This document shows, piece by piece, positions 1-10,798 of a stretch of DNA of 21,638 nucleotides; position 1 is the first letter of the stretch; each line of letters begins with the position of its first letter. The stretch is from Neoconidiobolus thromboides FSU 785 (lineage: Eukaryota > Entomophthoromycota > Entomophthoromycetes > Entomophthorales > Neoconidiobolaceae). A program made the translations under genes and the position numbers. The stretch covers positions 1 to 21,638 of the forward strand of contig MU626540.1 in the NCBI GenBank assembly GCA_025603075.1, given 5' to 3'. The notes beneath the pieces were generated by a model, which saw nothing but the letters and a program-made list of their open reading frames with translations, was not told the origin of the DNA and made no database searches.

Positions 1-106
1 ATATGGGGATGTTTTTTTTGGCTTCATTATTTTTTCCATCTTTAAGCGTTATTTGGGTAGAAGAATTGTTAGTAAAATTCTCAAATACAAAAATACATCC
101 CCATAT
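1..106 (-). mobile_element. MITE copy 1 (reverse orientation)
   Basis: A short non-coding element bounded by inverted ends ATATGGGGATG and CATCCCCATAT. Its interior matches the other copies in this window when read on the minus strand, including the paired motifs TTTAAG and the GGAAA/TTTCC arms. It lies at the very edge of the window, so the outer flank cannot be read. In other copies the ends are bounded by TA, as expected for Tc1/mariner-derived MITEs. It has no coding capacity and would need a transposase in trans. The assignment rests on seven related copies in this window, not on a database match. Confidence 0.8.
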
Positions 107-199
107 GTTTTTTTGTTCAAAAATTTTACCAACAATCTTTCCACCCAAATGATGCTTAAAAAAATGGAAAAAGTAATGAAATAAAAAAACATCCTTATA
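107..199 (+). mobile_element. MITE copy 1b (forward, left end eroded)
   Basis: The same element in the opposite orientation directly abuts copy 1. The interior (AATTTTACCAACAATCTTTCC, then CTTAAAAAAATGGAAAAAG) and the right end (AAAAAAACATCC) are clear. The left terminal GGGGATG has been lost or is shared with copy 1. Together the two copies form an inverted dimer of about 200 bp that could fold into one long hairpin. Confidence 0.7.
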
Positions 200-610
200 C
201 CTATATTATCAGCTTTATATTTAAATAATTAATATAAAAACCAAATAAAAGCTTTTGTTTTATAGCTTATCAAATATGTGTTATTTGTTCAAGTAATTTC
301 TTATATAAAGAGTTCTCAATTTAAATCTTTACAATAGATAAAAAAACTAATAGTAAATAAAGTCAAAAAACTTATTTTTATTACCAAAAAAAGATAAAAA
401 TAAGTAGGAATTCAATATAAATGTACGCTTATTATAATAAAATTTAAACTAAAATACCACTCATCAATTTTATTTATAATATACTGTTAAAAACTTTAAT
501 ATAATTAAATTAAACCAATATATACAACTTCAAAAATAACTATTTATATTTTAAAAATTAAATAGAGCCTTAGTATAATAATACAATACGGTAGAAAAGG
601 CCTTGAAGTA
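200..610. other. gene-free AT-rich stretch
   Basis: I see no reading frame of useful length, RNA gene or repeat here; the sequence is dense in stops on both strands. Confidence 0.6.
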
Positions 611-712
611 TATGGGGGTGTATTTTTGTATTTAAGAATTTTACCAAAAATCTTTCCACTCAGATAGCGCTTAAAAATGGAAAAAATAATGAAACTAAAA
701 AACATCCCCATA
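611..712 (+). mobile_element. MITE copy 2
   Basis: A complete forward copy of 102 bp, starting TATGGGGGTG and ending CATCCCCATA, with TA at both outer ends. The interior carries TTTAAGAATTTTACC, CTTTCCACT, TAGCGCTTAAA and ATGGAAAAA in the same order as the other copies. TTTCCA/TGGAAA and TTTAAG/CTTAAA are internal inverted pairs around an AGCGCT palindrome. Confidence 0.85.
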
Positions 713-2100
713 TATTGATATTGTTTTTTATTAAAATATTTAAAGAAGTTTTTTTAATAATTAACTAGAAAATTGACTAAAACTCTGGAAAATTATTTTT
801 TTCAAACATATAGTTAAAAACCAATAACATTGTCTTTTATAAAGATATTAATATAAGATTTAAAAACATTAGTCTATAAGTTGTTTCTAACTATAGTTAT
901 AAATCTTATTACTTTTTTTGCTTCCTTTGAAATATTATAATTAAAAAATGCTTATATAAAATGTCAACACTTTGTAAATTGTTATTTCATATGCTATAAA
1001 AAAATTGTTTTGTCTAATATAAGTAAAAATATGCTAGAATTTTAAATAGCAATTAAATTTTTTTTTGGAAATGTTAGAATTAGTTTCATCTTCTCGTCCA
1101 ATTTTTAAATACTTTATGTTTCAAAAACTTTGCTTAAAATTCTGAAAATAAATTTTATTAAAAAGCAAAAATATCTAACACAGTTCCAAATTATTTTGTC
1201 ATAACTTATATCATAAGTTAACAGAATTTTTATTAAATTTAATAGAAATTACCAGATTAGCGAGGATTTTAGTAATATAACCTATATTTCAATATTAATC
1301 AAAGTTGTAGTATGCAAATAAATACATCTTATAAAACTTCATTGAGAAATATTTATTATTGACTGCTTTATAGCCAACATTTCAGGTTCTCTATTAAATA
1401 AATAATTTTAATGCTATAACTGCACTATTAAAATATCCCTAAGTTAATAAATAGCTGTATGGGAGAGAGCGGTTACGTCCAAGACTGTAATTAATTATTT
1501 CTATGTAATACAAGCAATATGGTAATAGTTTTTACTTACCATTACAACTACTTGCTCTTTAACTATTGATTAACTTAGTTATTAATTATTTAAGTAATAC
1601 TAACATTTCACGATTGATTTTTATCATTCAATGAACTACTTACTTGCTTATTGAATGCTGAAACTTAAATTCTCTGTTATTTTCATACGATAAGCTGGGG
1701 TTGATCTTTTAATTTTTGTATTTCCTATAGACTTTATAACTTTAATTATAATTATGTCTTTTTTCTAATCTATTAGATATTGGATAGCGATGTAGTTTAT
1801 TATTGCTTTCAATAAAATGTAAACACTTTTTGATATCGTGCTTTTTTCATACTCTTAAAAATTACATTTGTTTTTCTACTATTAACAGTTGAGTTATTAA
1901 TTTTAAAATTTAAAATTAGCTAATATTTTTATTCTACTTAGTGCTTCAGAACTATTTTTCCATTATGAAAGATTCCTAAAATACTTATCAGCTATACTTT
2001 TTCTATAATCCTTGGGAAAAAAATTAAGCTCAATATTTGAACTACTATTTATTTTATAAATTTTTTTAGATATGCAATGTAAAAACTCTTAAAATTTAAA
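713..2100. other. gene-free AT-rich stretch
   Basis: No coding region or RNA gene could be supported. The only local structure I noted is a perfect 8-bp inverted repeat with a 3-bp loop at 1202-1220 (TAACTTAT / ATAAGTTA), which may be chance in such AT-rich DNA. Confidence 0.55.
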
Positions 2101-2655
2101 ACAGTTTTCTGTATCTGTCTATACATTAATTTTCATAAACTTTTGTGAAATATCGCTTTGTCAGCTCTATAATTGATTATAATATAATAATCACTTAAGT
2201 TGTGTTCTTGAGTTCGGAGACAATCAATCCCAAACTCTTATTTTGATTTGCTATCCATGAGGATTTCTGCTATATGATTCTGAAGGACATTATCCTCTAG
2301 TTTTGATATTCATGCTTGTTCGAGTATAAAAGAGATCCTTCAAAATAATAACCCCAGACTTTTTAATTGAACTGTTCCTTGCTATCGTACCTTTAATAAA
2401 GCCACCAAATCTTTCTGATAGTATTTTGGATAGATTTTACTGTAGCATTGTCTATTCTATTTGTCTTATATAGTCTGTACATATTATGTACTATTCTCTA
2501 TAATCCAAGTCCACCTTAGTTGCATAAATTAAGACCTTTAACTTACGGCTAGTCAACCAAGCAAAAGCTACTTTTGGCCCCAACCACTGAGTACCAGATT
2601 TCACACTTTCCTACTTAAAAATGGAAAAAATGATAAAACTAAAAAAATACCCCTA
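2101..2655 (+). mobile_element. MITE copy 3, split by an LTR insertion
   Basis: The right half at 2606-2655 (CTTTCCTACTTAAAAATGG ... AAAAAAATACCCCTA) matches the right half of the other MITEs with a small deletion. The left half at about 2101-2143 is eroded but keeps the spaced blocks TGTAT, AATTTT and CTTT in the expected order. The 462 bp between the halves is a solo LTR. The junction falls at CTTT, which is the MITE's own sequence at that point and is present on both sides of the LTR. The right half is clear; the left half is only a fair match. Confidence 0.6.
2144..2605 (+). mobile_element. solo LTR of a retrotransposon (copy A)
   Basis: The element starts TGTGAAAT and ends ATTTCACA, a perfect 8-bp inverted terminus of the TG...CA type used by LTR retrotransposons. 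It is flanked on both sides by CTTT (2140-2143 and 2606-2609), a candidate 4-bp target-site duplication. Inside are a TATA box (GTATAAAAGAG, 2324-2334) and, about 70 bp later, a polyadenylation-like TTAATAAAGC, the usual order of U3-R-U5. A second diverged copy lies inverted at the right end of the window. No gag or pol remains nearby, so it is best read as a solo LTR left by recombination. Which superfamily it belongs to cannot be told from the LTR alone. Confidence 0.75.
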
Positions 2656-2909
2656 ATAATAAAATGATCAATTTATAAAATTTTAAATAAAAATTCTATG
2701 TAATTAAATTAAATAAAATTATCAAATATAAAAGGGCAAAATAGCCAATTCAATTGCAGTATCTAAAATATAATAACTATAAATAAATTGAGATTATTAA
2801 TAGTGAAATCTAACACAATATTGGGTTTTTTATACTATTTAGCTTTTTGCAAGATTTAAAAGTTAAATATTTTTACTAAAATAATCACACAACAAATATA
2901 ATAACAGCT

Positions 2910-2982
2910 GCTCCGTTAGCTCAGTTGGCAGAGCGTGGTGCTAATAACGCTAAGGTCATAGGTTCAAGCCCTATACGGAGCA
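2910..2982 (+). tRNA. tRNA-Ile (anticodon AAT)
   Basis: A complete intron-less cloverleaf. The acceptor arm GCTCCGT (2910-2916) pairs fully with ACGGAGC (2975-2981), followed by discriminator A. The D arm holds GCTCAGTTGGCAGAGC. The anticodon loop CTAATAA (2941-2947) puts AAT at 2943-2945. The T arm is ATAGG TTCAAGC CCTAT. The internal promoter boxes are present: A box around TTAGCTCAGTTGG and B box GGTTCAAGCCC (2961-2971). A run of five T (2983-2987) directly after the gene serves as the RNA polymerase III terminator. CCA is not encoded, as usual for eukaryotes. Confidence 0.95.
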
Positions 2983-3309
2983 TTTTTCCAATTTAACTTT
3001 TAAGTATTTTACTATAATTCTTACATATGTAAAATAATAATATATTGGTATCAAAATATAATATGTTTCTAGCAAAGTTTTTTTATTACATTATTTATTT
3101 TAATAACATTGTTTTATAAATAGTTAAATTCCTAAATCAAGAATTAATTTCGGTTTCAGAATACTGCTCTATAAGTAGAATTAAATTGTAGAAATTTATG
3201 ACACCGCAATCAATAAGAATGTTAACAATTAAAAAATTAATGCAAAAAATTTATGAACTTGTAAAGATAATATTATAGTAATATATTAAAACAAAAATAA
3301 TAAATCGAA
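2983..3309. other. intergenic, tRNA to sulfate permease
   Basis: AT-rich DNA between the tRNA terminator and the 3' end of the convergent SulP gene. Nothing beyond the T-run terminator is recognisable. Confidence 0.5.
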
Positions 3310-5652
3310 CTAGGGGGATGGAGGGAAGTTAACATTATCTGGCTTTAAATTTTCCCTCACTTTACTTATAGCACCGCTTAAAGTGATATGAATATACTTC
3401 GATGAATTTAATAATATAGGTTCCATTTCTTCACCTTCTTCTAATAAAGACATAGCCAATTCATTGTTATTAATATTTGAAAAATAGTTGTTATTCTCAA
3501 TATTGACATCGATATCACCTTCTATTACACTAGCTAAACTTTTAATAGTAAATTTATTGCTATGGTGTTCACTCATATTACAAGTTTTATCTTTCAAGTC
3601 ATGTTTTGGCTCTGGCTTATAGGTTAATGGTGATGGTAATCCAGATATCATTAAACTGCGTAATACTTTCATATGGATAGAAACAAAATGTAATTCAAAT
3701 GTTGGTACTAAGCTTATGTCACTCATCTCAAACATATCTTCTGGATTAGCAGTAGAAAATTGAGAATTTAATTGACTTGGATGAGCACCTGCATATAAAT
3801 AAAGTTGATCCCTCAATTCTTTTAAACCTTGAATACCAGATGCATCAATATAATTCACTGCTCCTAAATCCAATATAACTGCTTTCAAATAAGGTAAATC
3901 ATCTTCATTAGGTACACTAGTATTATTTCTTTTTGCTCTTATTCTTCTTAATGAGGTAGAACGATCATGTAAATCACTTGACCATAGTTTGTCTTTTGAT
4001 AATGTTGGAGGTGCTCCTGACTTAGTATATTCCAAAACATAATCCATAAGCTGATCTTTCAAAAAAGAAATATTTGGAAAAATAACAGACTCTTGAATCC
4101 TAAAAACAATTACCCCAGGTTCTGGATCTTCTGCTTTATATGCTGGATGATATTTATCAACAAATACCCCATCCCTACCTTCAATTTCTCCTAACACATA
4201 AAATTTAGGTCTTGCAATACGTAATAATAAATACAAGAAAGAAATAGCAACAGCACTGCCAATTCCGTATTGTACACCGAGTAAAAAGGTAACAACTGAT
4301 GCAACGATGAAAACGAAGAAATCGATTTTAGAAGTGACATATAATTCTTTGACAGTTGCAAAAGTCGGGATCAAAGATATACCAGCACGCATAATGATGG
4401 CACCTAAAGTAGCAGTTGGGATGTAATAGAATGCAGGTGTTAAAAAGAGTAAAGCAGCTAGTAAAACAATAGCAATAAAGATGCCAACCATTGGAGTTCT
4501 TACACCGGATTTTGATAAAACAGCACCACGAGATAAAGAACCAGCTACTGGAAAACTAGAGAAAAAGGAACCAAGTAAGTTAGCTGCACCTACAGCGAAA
4601 AACTCTTGAGATGTAGATACTTGATAACCAATTTTAGTAGAAAAGTTTTTACATACTGCAGTATGTTCTAGAATTGCTACCAAAAAGATTGCTGGGGAAT
4701 AGGATATAATATTTTGCCATAAATCTATACCCAAAGGAGGTGCTCCTATATATCCAAACCCTTGTGGTACATCTCCTACGATAGTGAGCTCTAAAGTTGG
4801 ATTTGAGGATTTTACACCAAATGATACTAGTGTAAACAATACCACTGCAAGAGCATTTGCCCCAACAACGAGGTAGGACAAAAACGGGTAGCGCTTAATA
4901 CCAAAGGAGACCAGATATGGCATCAAGAATAGAAACGCCAAGGAGAATATACCAAATAGTAAACTAACATATTTTATCTTTGGTATATTCATTACTATAT
5001 CAGCTATAATTTCCCAAGTTGGCTTGCTATTAACTACATTAGGAATTCCTAACATTGAAGGCAGTTGACTTAACATAATAGTAGAAGCAGCACCAGTAGT
5101 AAATCCAACAATAACAGGGTTAGGAATTAAGTCAAGAATTAAACCTAATTTTAATACACCCAATCCCATAGATATGAAAGCAAACATGGTGGCTAATGCC
5201 GAACCTATTTGTGCAGCAGTATATTGATTACCAGGTATCGAGCTTATTGAGTTAACGGCGCTTCCAATTAACAAACTTAGTACAGCATTTGGACCAGCAG
5301 CTATTTCTCTTGAGCCACCAAAAATAGCATAAACTAAGTTACCAATGAAAGAAGAGTATAAGCCGTGCTGTACAGGAATTTGAGCTAATTTAGAATAAGC
5401 TATTGATTGAGGTACCAACATAATGCCTACTGTGAACCCAGAGATAATATCCCCTAACAACCAAATCTTATTATATTTTGGTAACCAGGTTATAATCGGT
5501 ATAAAAGACTTTAAAAAGTTGGGTAAATCGGAGTAAGCTCGATCTAACCATCTATCCATCACCTCAGAAGCCGTCTCTTGCTTATGGTATTTTCTTAAAG
5601 TATAATCGTTGTCTAAAATTTCATTTTGGTTATCCCTATTGCCTTCATTCAT
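3310..5652 (-). CDS. SulP/SLC26-family sulfate permease
   Basis: A single-exon, 780-residue membrane transporter that should import sulfate (or a related anion) at the plasma membrane for cysteine and methionine synthesis. Residues about 63-480 hold the SulP membrane core of many hydrophobic helices. They include the family block PVQHGLYSSF...YAIFGGSREI with AAGPNAV at 118-124, and a second conserved stretch at about 350-380 (AANLLGSFFSSFPVAGSLSRGA). A cytoplasmic STAS domain spans about 512-675, with VILDLGAVNYIDASGIQGL at 592-610. It is interrupted by a polar insert (about 545-588, rich in S, R and K). A polar, Asn/Glu-rich tail of about 100 residues follows. The start is supported by an in-frame TAA 9 bp upstream. 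Length fits fungal Sul1/CYS14-type permeases (about 780-870). The exact substrate within the SulP family is inferred, not shown. It is convergent with the tRNA. Confidence 0.92.
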   Translation of the reverse strand: MNEGNRDNQNEILDNDYTLRKYHKQETASEVMDRWLDRAYSDLPNFLKSFIPIITWLPKYNKIWLLGDIISGFTVGIMLVPQSIAYSKLAQIPVQHGLYSSFIGNLVYAIFGGSREIAAGPNAVLSLLIGSAVNSISSIPGNQYTAAQIGSALATMFAFISMGLGVLKLGLILDLIPNPVIVGFTTGAASTIMLSQLPSMLGIPNVVNSKPTWEIIADIVMNIPKIKYVSLLFGIFSLAFLFLMPYLVSFGIKRYPFLSYLVVGANALAVVLFTLVSFGVKSSNPTLELTIVGDVPQGFGYIGAPPLGIDLWQNIISYSPAIFLVAILEHTAVCKNFSTKIGYQVSTSQEFFAVGAANLLGSFFSSFPVAGSLSRGAVLSKSGVRTPMVGIFIAIVLLAALLFLTPAFYYIPTATLGAIIMRAGISLIPTFATVKELYVTSKIDFFVFIVASVVTFLLGVQYGIGSAVAISFLYLLLRIARPKFYVLGEIEGRDGVFVDKYHPAYKAEDPEPGVIVFRIQESVIFPNISFLKDQLMDYVLEYTKSGAPPTLSKDKLWSSDLHDRSTSLRRIRAKRNNTSVPNEDDLPYLKAVILDLGAVNYIDASGIQGLKELRDQLYLYAGAHPSQLNSQFSTANPEDMFEMSDISLVPTFELHFVSIHMKVLRSLMISGLPSPLTYKPEPKHDLKDKTCNMSEHHSNKFTIKSLASVIEGDIDVNIENNNYFSNINNNELAMSLLEEGEEMEPILLNSSKYIHITLSGAISKVRENLKPDNVNFPPSP

Positions 5653-8377
5653 TTTATTTTACTAATGGTTATAAAATTAACAAAAGAAAGAAGCTGAAAA
5701 TTTGAGTGACAGTTTATTAGTAAGGAACCCAACCACTAATTATATTCACTAATTCATTAGTAAATTATACTCTTTTTATTATGTAATTTTTTGAATTCTA
5801 TTCAATCTTATTTAAATATAGCCTTGATATTTTTCATTTTTTACTTAAAGAATTCATCTTCTCAAATTTTGCATAACTTTATTAGCCTGACTTCAGCTAA
5901 GTTTGGTAGAAAATCAATTTAACCTCTTATCCTTCCTTAATTTAGAATATTCTCGCTCTCATCTCAATAATTTATTTTTTAGTTATAACGTGGGGTAAAC
6001 AACAATTTCTAATTATTTGGCTTGTTCTTACTAAATTACCCTATTTAAATATCCTTACCTTAATATGATTCCTTTACTAACACCTGTGGCCCTTCCTATT
6101 GAATATCTTTACATTTTATTCTTATAATTCTCAATCAAATAAAGGCTTTTAATGTTTCAGTTTTAATGTTTTAATTTTGTAAGACATTAATCTTTTCTTT
6201 TTTAACCAATCCAGCATTAGCCTTTTAAAGTAACATCACACTCTTCTGTGTTATGAAATATGGACTAAACGATGTACATTTTCCGATATATTTCAAACAA
6301 AAGTTAAAATTTTTTTAACATAAAAAATAAATAAATTAACAAATTTGAAACTATACAAGTTTATCGCTTTACTTTCTATAGCGATTTAGTAGCTGAATTT
6401 GTAACTACTTTTCTTTTCATGTTTAAAAACGGTTATGTTTTGTTAAAAAAATTTCTCAGAAAAGATTCTGCTTTGACATAATAAAGATATTAGAAAAAAG
6501 TTGATAAACAAAATACTATAATGTTGGCTTGTTTTCTATATTTCTAAAATACTCTATCTTTTTATTACTTCAAAGCCGATAGAATTTTTTACTTATTTTT
6601 TAAATTAGTTTTAACCTATTTAAAGTAAAGAATTCTTTCTAAGGAATCAACTACATATGAAGATGTTTTTCCTCAGGGAATTTAACTAATAATTTTTTTA
6701 AATTCTAAGTTAGCAAAAGAGTGGGCAAAATTCCGGATGACGGCTAAAGGTATCCAAGAGGAGTCCAAGAATAATTATGAACTAATAAATATCTATTTAA
6801 TTTGCTAAAAAAACAAAACATCATTATTTTATCATAAAACTATCGCAGATCAAATAAACTATAGATCTTATCTTATTTTACTTTTTGGACTAGAAATTGT
6901 ATTTATACAGTATAAACCTTACCCTAGCCTAATCTCAATATTAATTCTAGCATGATGCTGATTCCAGTGCTTAGGCCATTTTTACTATATTTCATTATAA
7001 TTTTAGCAGTCTTTTTAATAAAACAATGATAATTTTAAAAGTGAACAAATAGTTTTTTTAACAAATTTGACCAAACTTTTAAATTTCTTGCTTACTCATA
7101 TATTGCAACCATAATATTCAACCTTCACCTATATATTAGATCTATTTTTATGTGTCCTCTTTTCGTCTTAAACAACGATAAGAATGATGGTAGTTATACT
7201 AAAATTACAGATTTCTAATTGTAAATAATTATTACAAAACTATTTATATCATGTCAAATATTAGCTATATAGGTAACATTCCATAATTAAGGTAATGATC
7301 AGTTTAAAGCTACAATTCTAAAATCAATAACGGACTGCTTTTGGACTATGGTATCATTATAGCTTATAACCTGTTGTTACAATTTTTTACATAATAGCTT
7401 TTAATTTTGGTATAAGAATATCTATATCAAAAATATAAATGGTATATGAATCAAAGCCTTAATTAGTATAGTAAGCTGATTATGACTTGTTTCAGCCTGC
7501 TTTTAATATCAAGTTGTTACTGTTGAATACAAGGTAATTTTTGCATCAAACATTCAAAGTTGATATTAAATGTATTCATCAACTTTAAACAAATTAAGAT
7601 TAATTGGGTTTTAATTAAAATAAAAAATTTGAGCAATAAAAGATGCTATTGAGGTCATACTTTTAAAAGGCCTTGTAAATATTTGACATCGTTAAGCTAT
7701 GATAAAGACTGTAAAGCTCTTCTTAAATAAGCTATTTAAAAAAAATAATTGGTAATTTAACTTGTTCAAAAGGGTTTGAAAATTAAAATATCAAAGGAGT
7801 TAATTAGCTTCAAATTATCCCTAAGAAAAATAATTTAATATTAAAATAAAGCTAATTGAAGAAAAAGTAAAAAAATCAAAAGAAACATCACCACATATTA
7901 GTTTTATTTAAAATTTAGATATTACTTATCACCCAAACAGTGTAAAACTTTGTTTAATTATACAATACTAATTTTTTTTAGTCATAAATAATGATAGACA
8001 TAAATTTTCTAAAATGTATGCGAATGTTTTTTACTTAAGGATTTTATCTACTATTAGAATCAAAATCTAAAAATACTAGCTTAATTCCTAAACAAATAAA
8101 AACATCTGTCATAATTTTAACGGTCATTATATCTTTATAGCATTATACAAGTTAGTTATGCTTTGCTTTTTTTTGCTTTTTACTTTTTTAACTTACAAGA
8201 ATGCTTAACTACAAAATATACTGCAATCCTTAAATAAGGCGGATTTAATTAAGTGGGAAAGTATGATGGCACCTAATATTTCCCCAATCGCTAAAACTCT
8301 ATAGCTGTTAATGATTGGGCAAATATACCCCGTCACCACCTTTGCAACTTTAATATTGTTTGAATTTTAATTATATA
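5653..8377. other. long gene-free stretch (2.7 kb)
   Basis: I find no convincing gene. The first about 150 bp must hold the permease promoter; an ATAATAAAAAGAG stretch on the minus strand near 5770-5785 could be its TATA region. Around 6714-6806 there is a 31-codon plus-strand frame with a less AT-rich start (AKEWAKFRMTAKGIQEESK), possibly the relic of an exon, but too short to assign. At 7467-7487 a 21-bp motif recurs with two mismatches at 13927-13947. The stretch ends at a MITE. Confidence 0.5.
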
Positions 8378-8476
8378 TATGGGGATGTGTTTTTTTTAAG
8401 AATTTTACTACAATCTTTCCACTCAAATAGCGCTTAAAAAATGGAAAAATGATGAAACTAAAAAAACAGCCCCATA
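8378..8476 (+). mobile_element. MITE copy 4
   Basis: A 99-bp forward copy running from TATGGGGATG to CAGCCCCATA, with TA at both ends and the shared interior blocks AAGAATTTTACT, CTTTCCACTCAAATAGCGC and ATGGAAAAATGATG. It lies about 300 bp upstream of the P450 start and is among the best preserved copies. Confidence 0.85.
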
Positions 8477-8782
8477 TTATGCTTTCAGCTGTCTTTTTCA
8501 TTAAGCTTTATTTACTAGTATCAAAACTACTTACGTTTAATAAACTGTATTAAAAATATTTTTTGTTAATTTCATTCGAGACTTTTGGTAATAGCTTATT
8601 TAAAATAATAATTATTAACAAATTTAAGTTTTATATTTAAGTTGTGCCATATTAATTTTAAATTAATTTTGTGAAAGAAATAATTGGGTCAACGGAGCAA
8701 CAACAATCCGAGTTTTTAAATTTATAGCCTTATAATTTTCTTTAAAAGACTAATAAAAACAAATTAAAAAATAAGCTATATA
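8477..8782 (+). other. P450 upstream region
   Basis: The 306 bp between the MITE and the P450 start codon presumably include its promoter. No clear TATA box or known operator is visible. Confidence 0.4.
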
Positions 8783-10421
8783 ATGAAAGTAGCGCTATCC
8801 TTTCAAAGTATAAAAGAAAAAGAAAAAAAAAAGAAAGTAAAAACTAAAATGATTTTATACATATTATTGTTTAGTATACCTTTAACTGTCTATTTTTACT
8901 TTAAACTCCAACCTACTAAAAGTGTATCGCATCTCCCTAGTGTGAGTACACTTTTAATGCTTTACCACATAATAATTGGAACTTCTGGACAGATACGTGA
9001 CGATTTTCTGATGACTTCCTTATTTTCAGAAAATCGGTTCATAACTGTGTTTTTAGGCAGATGGTTTATTTCAGTAAAAGACATTGAAATCATTAAGAAA
9101 ATATTTCTTGATGATGATACCTATATCAAGATTAAACAAAGTGAAATGATGAACGATTTTGGTTTAATAAGAAAAAACATCGCCGAGTTAGATAAAAAAG
9201 AATGGAAGATACATAAGAAGGTAATAAATGGAGCATTTAAAAAAGGATGGGATATAGATATTTTTGTAAACGTTGCGAAGAAAATGAACAACAAAATCCA
9301 AAACAGCTTTGACAAAGAAGTCAAAGTTTTAGAAATTTTTAAAGTAGCTACCTTAGATAGTTTAGGGTTAGCTGTTTTTAATATCGATTTTAATACTGTT
9401 AATAATCAGGATAATGAAATGGCCTACTTATATAATAACCTATTGAATGAAATTTTGAACCCTTTATTCCTTATGCTACCATTTTTAGATTACTTTCCTT
9501 TTCCGTCAAGAAAAAGATTATATAGTGATTCAACTAAATTCCGTAACTATGTAAAAGAATTGATTGAAAGCGAAAGAAAGAAACTGAATTCGTTTGACAA
9601 GGAGGGAAGGCGCTCCAACCTATTGTCCTTAATGATAGAATCCTCTGATAGTGAATCTGAAGGACTTACTGATGAGTTGATTATTGTAATATTTATTGAT
9701 TATTGTTGGTTTTATCTTTAAGTTTTTTATTTTAGAATAATACTATTGTATTTTTTATCGCAGGCCATGATTCAACTGCCCACACATTAACGTCAGCTAT
9801 ATATTATCTAGCAAGATATCCGGTAAGAATAGTTATATACAAATAATTACAGTACTAATTAATAAATAGGGAATCCAAGAAAGGCTAAGAAAAGAGATAA
9901 AAGATATATTAGGAGACAATGATCCATTAAAAGCGCTAAGCTCAAATCAAAATATTTTAAACGAGATGATATATTTGGATGCTGTAATTTATGAAACTTT
10001 AAGATCAATACCTGTGGCGCCTACAATTACTCGTAAGACAAGTCGACCTGTCACCTTAGATAATGGACTAACTCTTAATACTAATCAATCAATAATGTTA
10101 CATGTAGGGCTAGCAATGAAAGACCCGGCTTTATTTAAAAACCCTGAGGAATTCCAGCCCGAACGATTTTTAATAGTTGAAAATGACAAGGTCAAAATAG
10201 ACAAAAAAATGACAAATATGTTACTTACATTTGGGTATGGGTCTAGGATGTGTTTAGGAAATCAATTTTCCATATTAGAACAAAAAATATTTTTGATCTC
10301 TTTATTATTAGAATATAGCATCACCTTACCAAGAAACTCGCCACATGATAACTATCCTAAATTACCACCCTTAGGGTTGTTTAGTCCTAAAAACTTAAAA
10401 GTCACCTTCACTAAGATCTAG
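8783..10421 (+). CDS. cytochrome P450 monooxygenase, three exons
   Basis: Joining exons 8783-9685, 9736-9822 and 9870-10421 gives an uninterrupted 513-residue P450. Both introns have GT...AG ends (50 and 47 bp), and the second carries TACTAAT at 9853-9859. The protein is an ER-anchored haem-thiolate oxygenase that takes electrons from P450 reductase; the substrate is unknown. Landmarks are an N-terminal membrane anchor (about 24-42), the helix-I oxygen-binding motif AGHDST (310-315, split from the upstream exon by intron 1), ExxR as ETLR (372-375), the PERF-type motif (427-430), and the haem loop FGYGSRMCLG with axial Cys458. M1 adds a Lys-rich cytosolic leader. Met23 (8849), just before the anchor, gives a more usual N terminus and 491 residues, so the true start is open. 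Without splicing it would look like a broken gene. Confidence 0.9.
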
Positions 10422-10798
10422 CTATAGTAAGTGGGTCATATATCATTTCTTTGTTTAGTTGTTTTTTATAAAATGCTTGAATAAATGATTATAATAAAGT
10501 TTTAGCTTTCAAAAATACAAATGTTATTATAAAATTTAACTTTAAAAGTGAGTCAATATTCGTTCTATAAGTATCATCAAGTGCTACGAAATGATATAGA
10601 TAAAACTTTCTATTTTTGCAATATTCTATTATTATTATCACTTTATATGCTTGATTGTATTAGTATATACTTTTATCATAATAGCATTATTAAATGTCAA
10701 ATTATGAATAATAGCAAATGGCTAGGGGCTTTATTCATGAAACTTAAGCATACAAATACACAGATAATAACACAAATTTGCAAAGTAATACGACATAA
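10422..10798. other. P450 downstream region
   Basis: No gene supported. A frame beginning at a GTG near 10548 runs into the MITE and has no ATG or coding character. The stretch probably includes the P450 3' UTR. Confidence 0.5.

Noticed and set aside
9121-9324. Minus-strand frame inside P450 exon 1
   Set aside because: It is the antisense of a conserved exon, with composition typical of a shadow frame.
8783-10421. P450 as a broken pseudogene in two pieces
   Set aside because: Two short GT...AG introns restore one continuous frame with every expected P450 motif in the right place.
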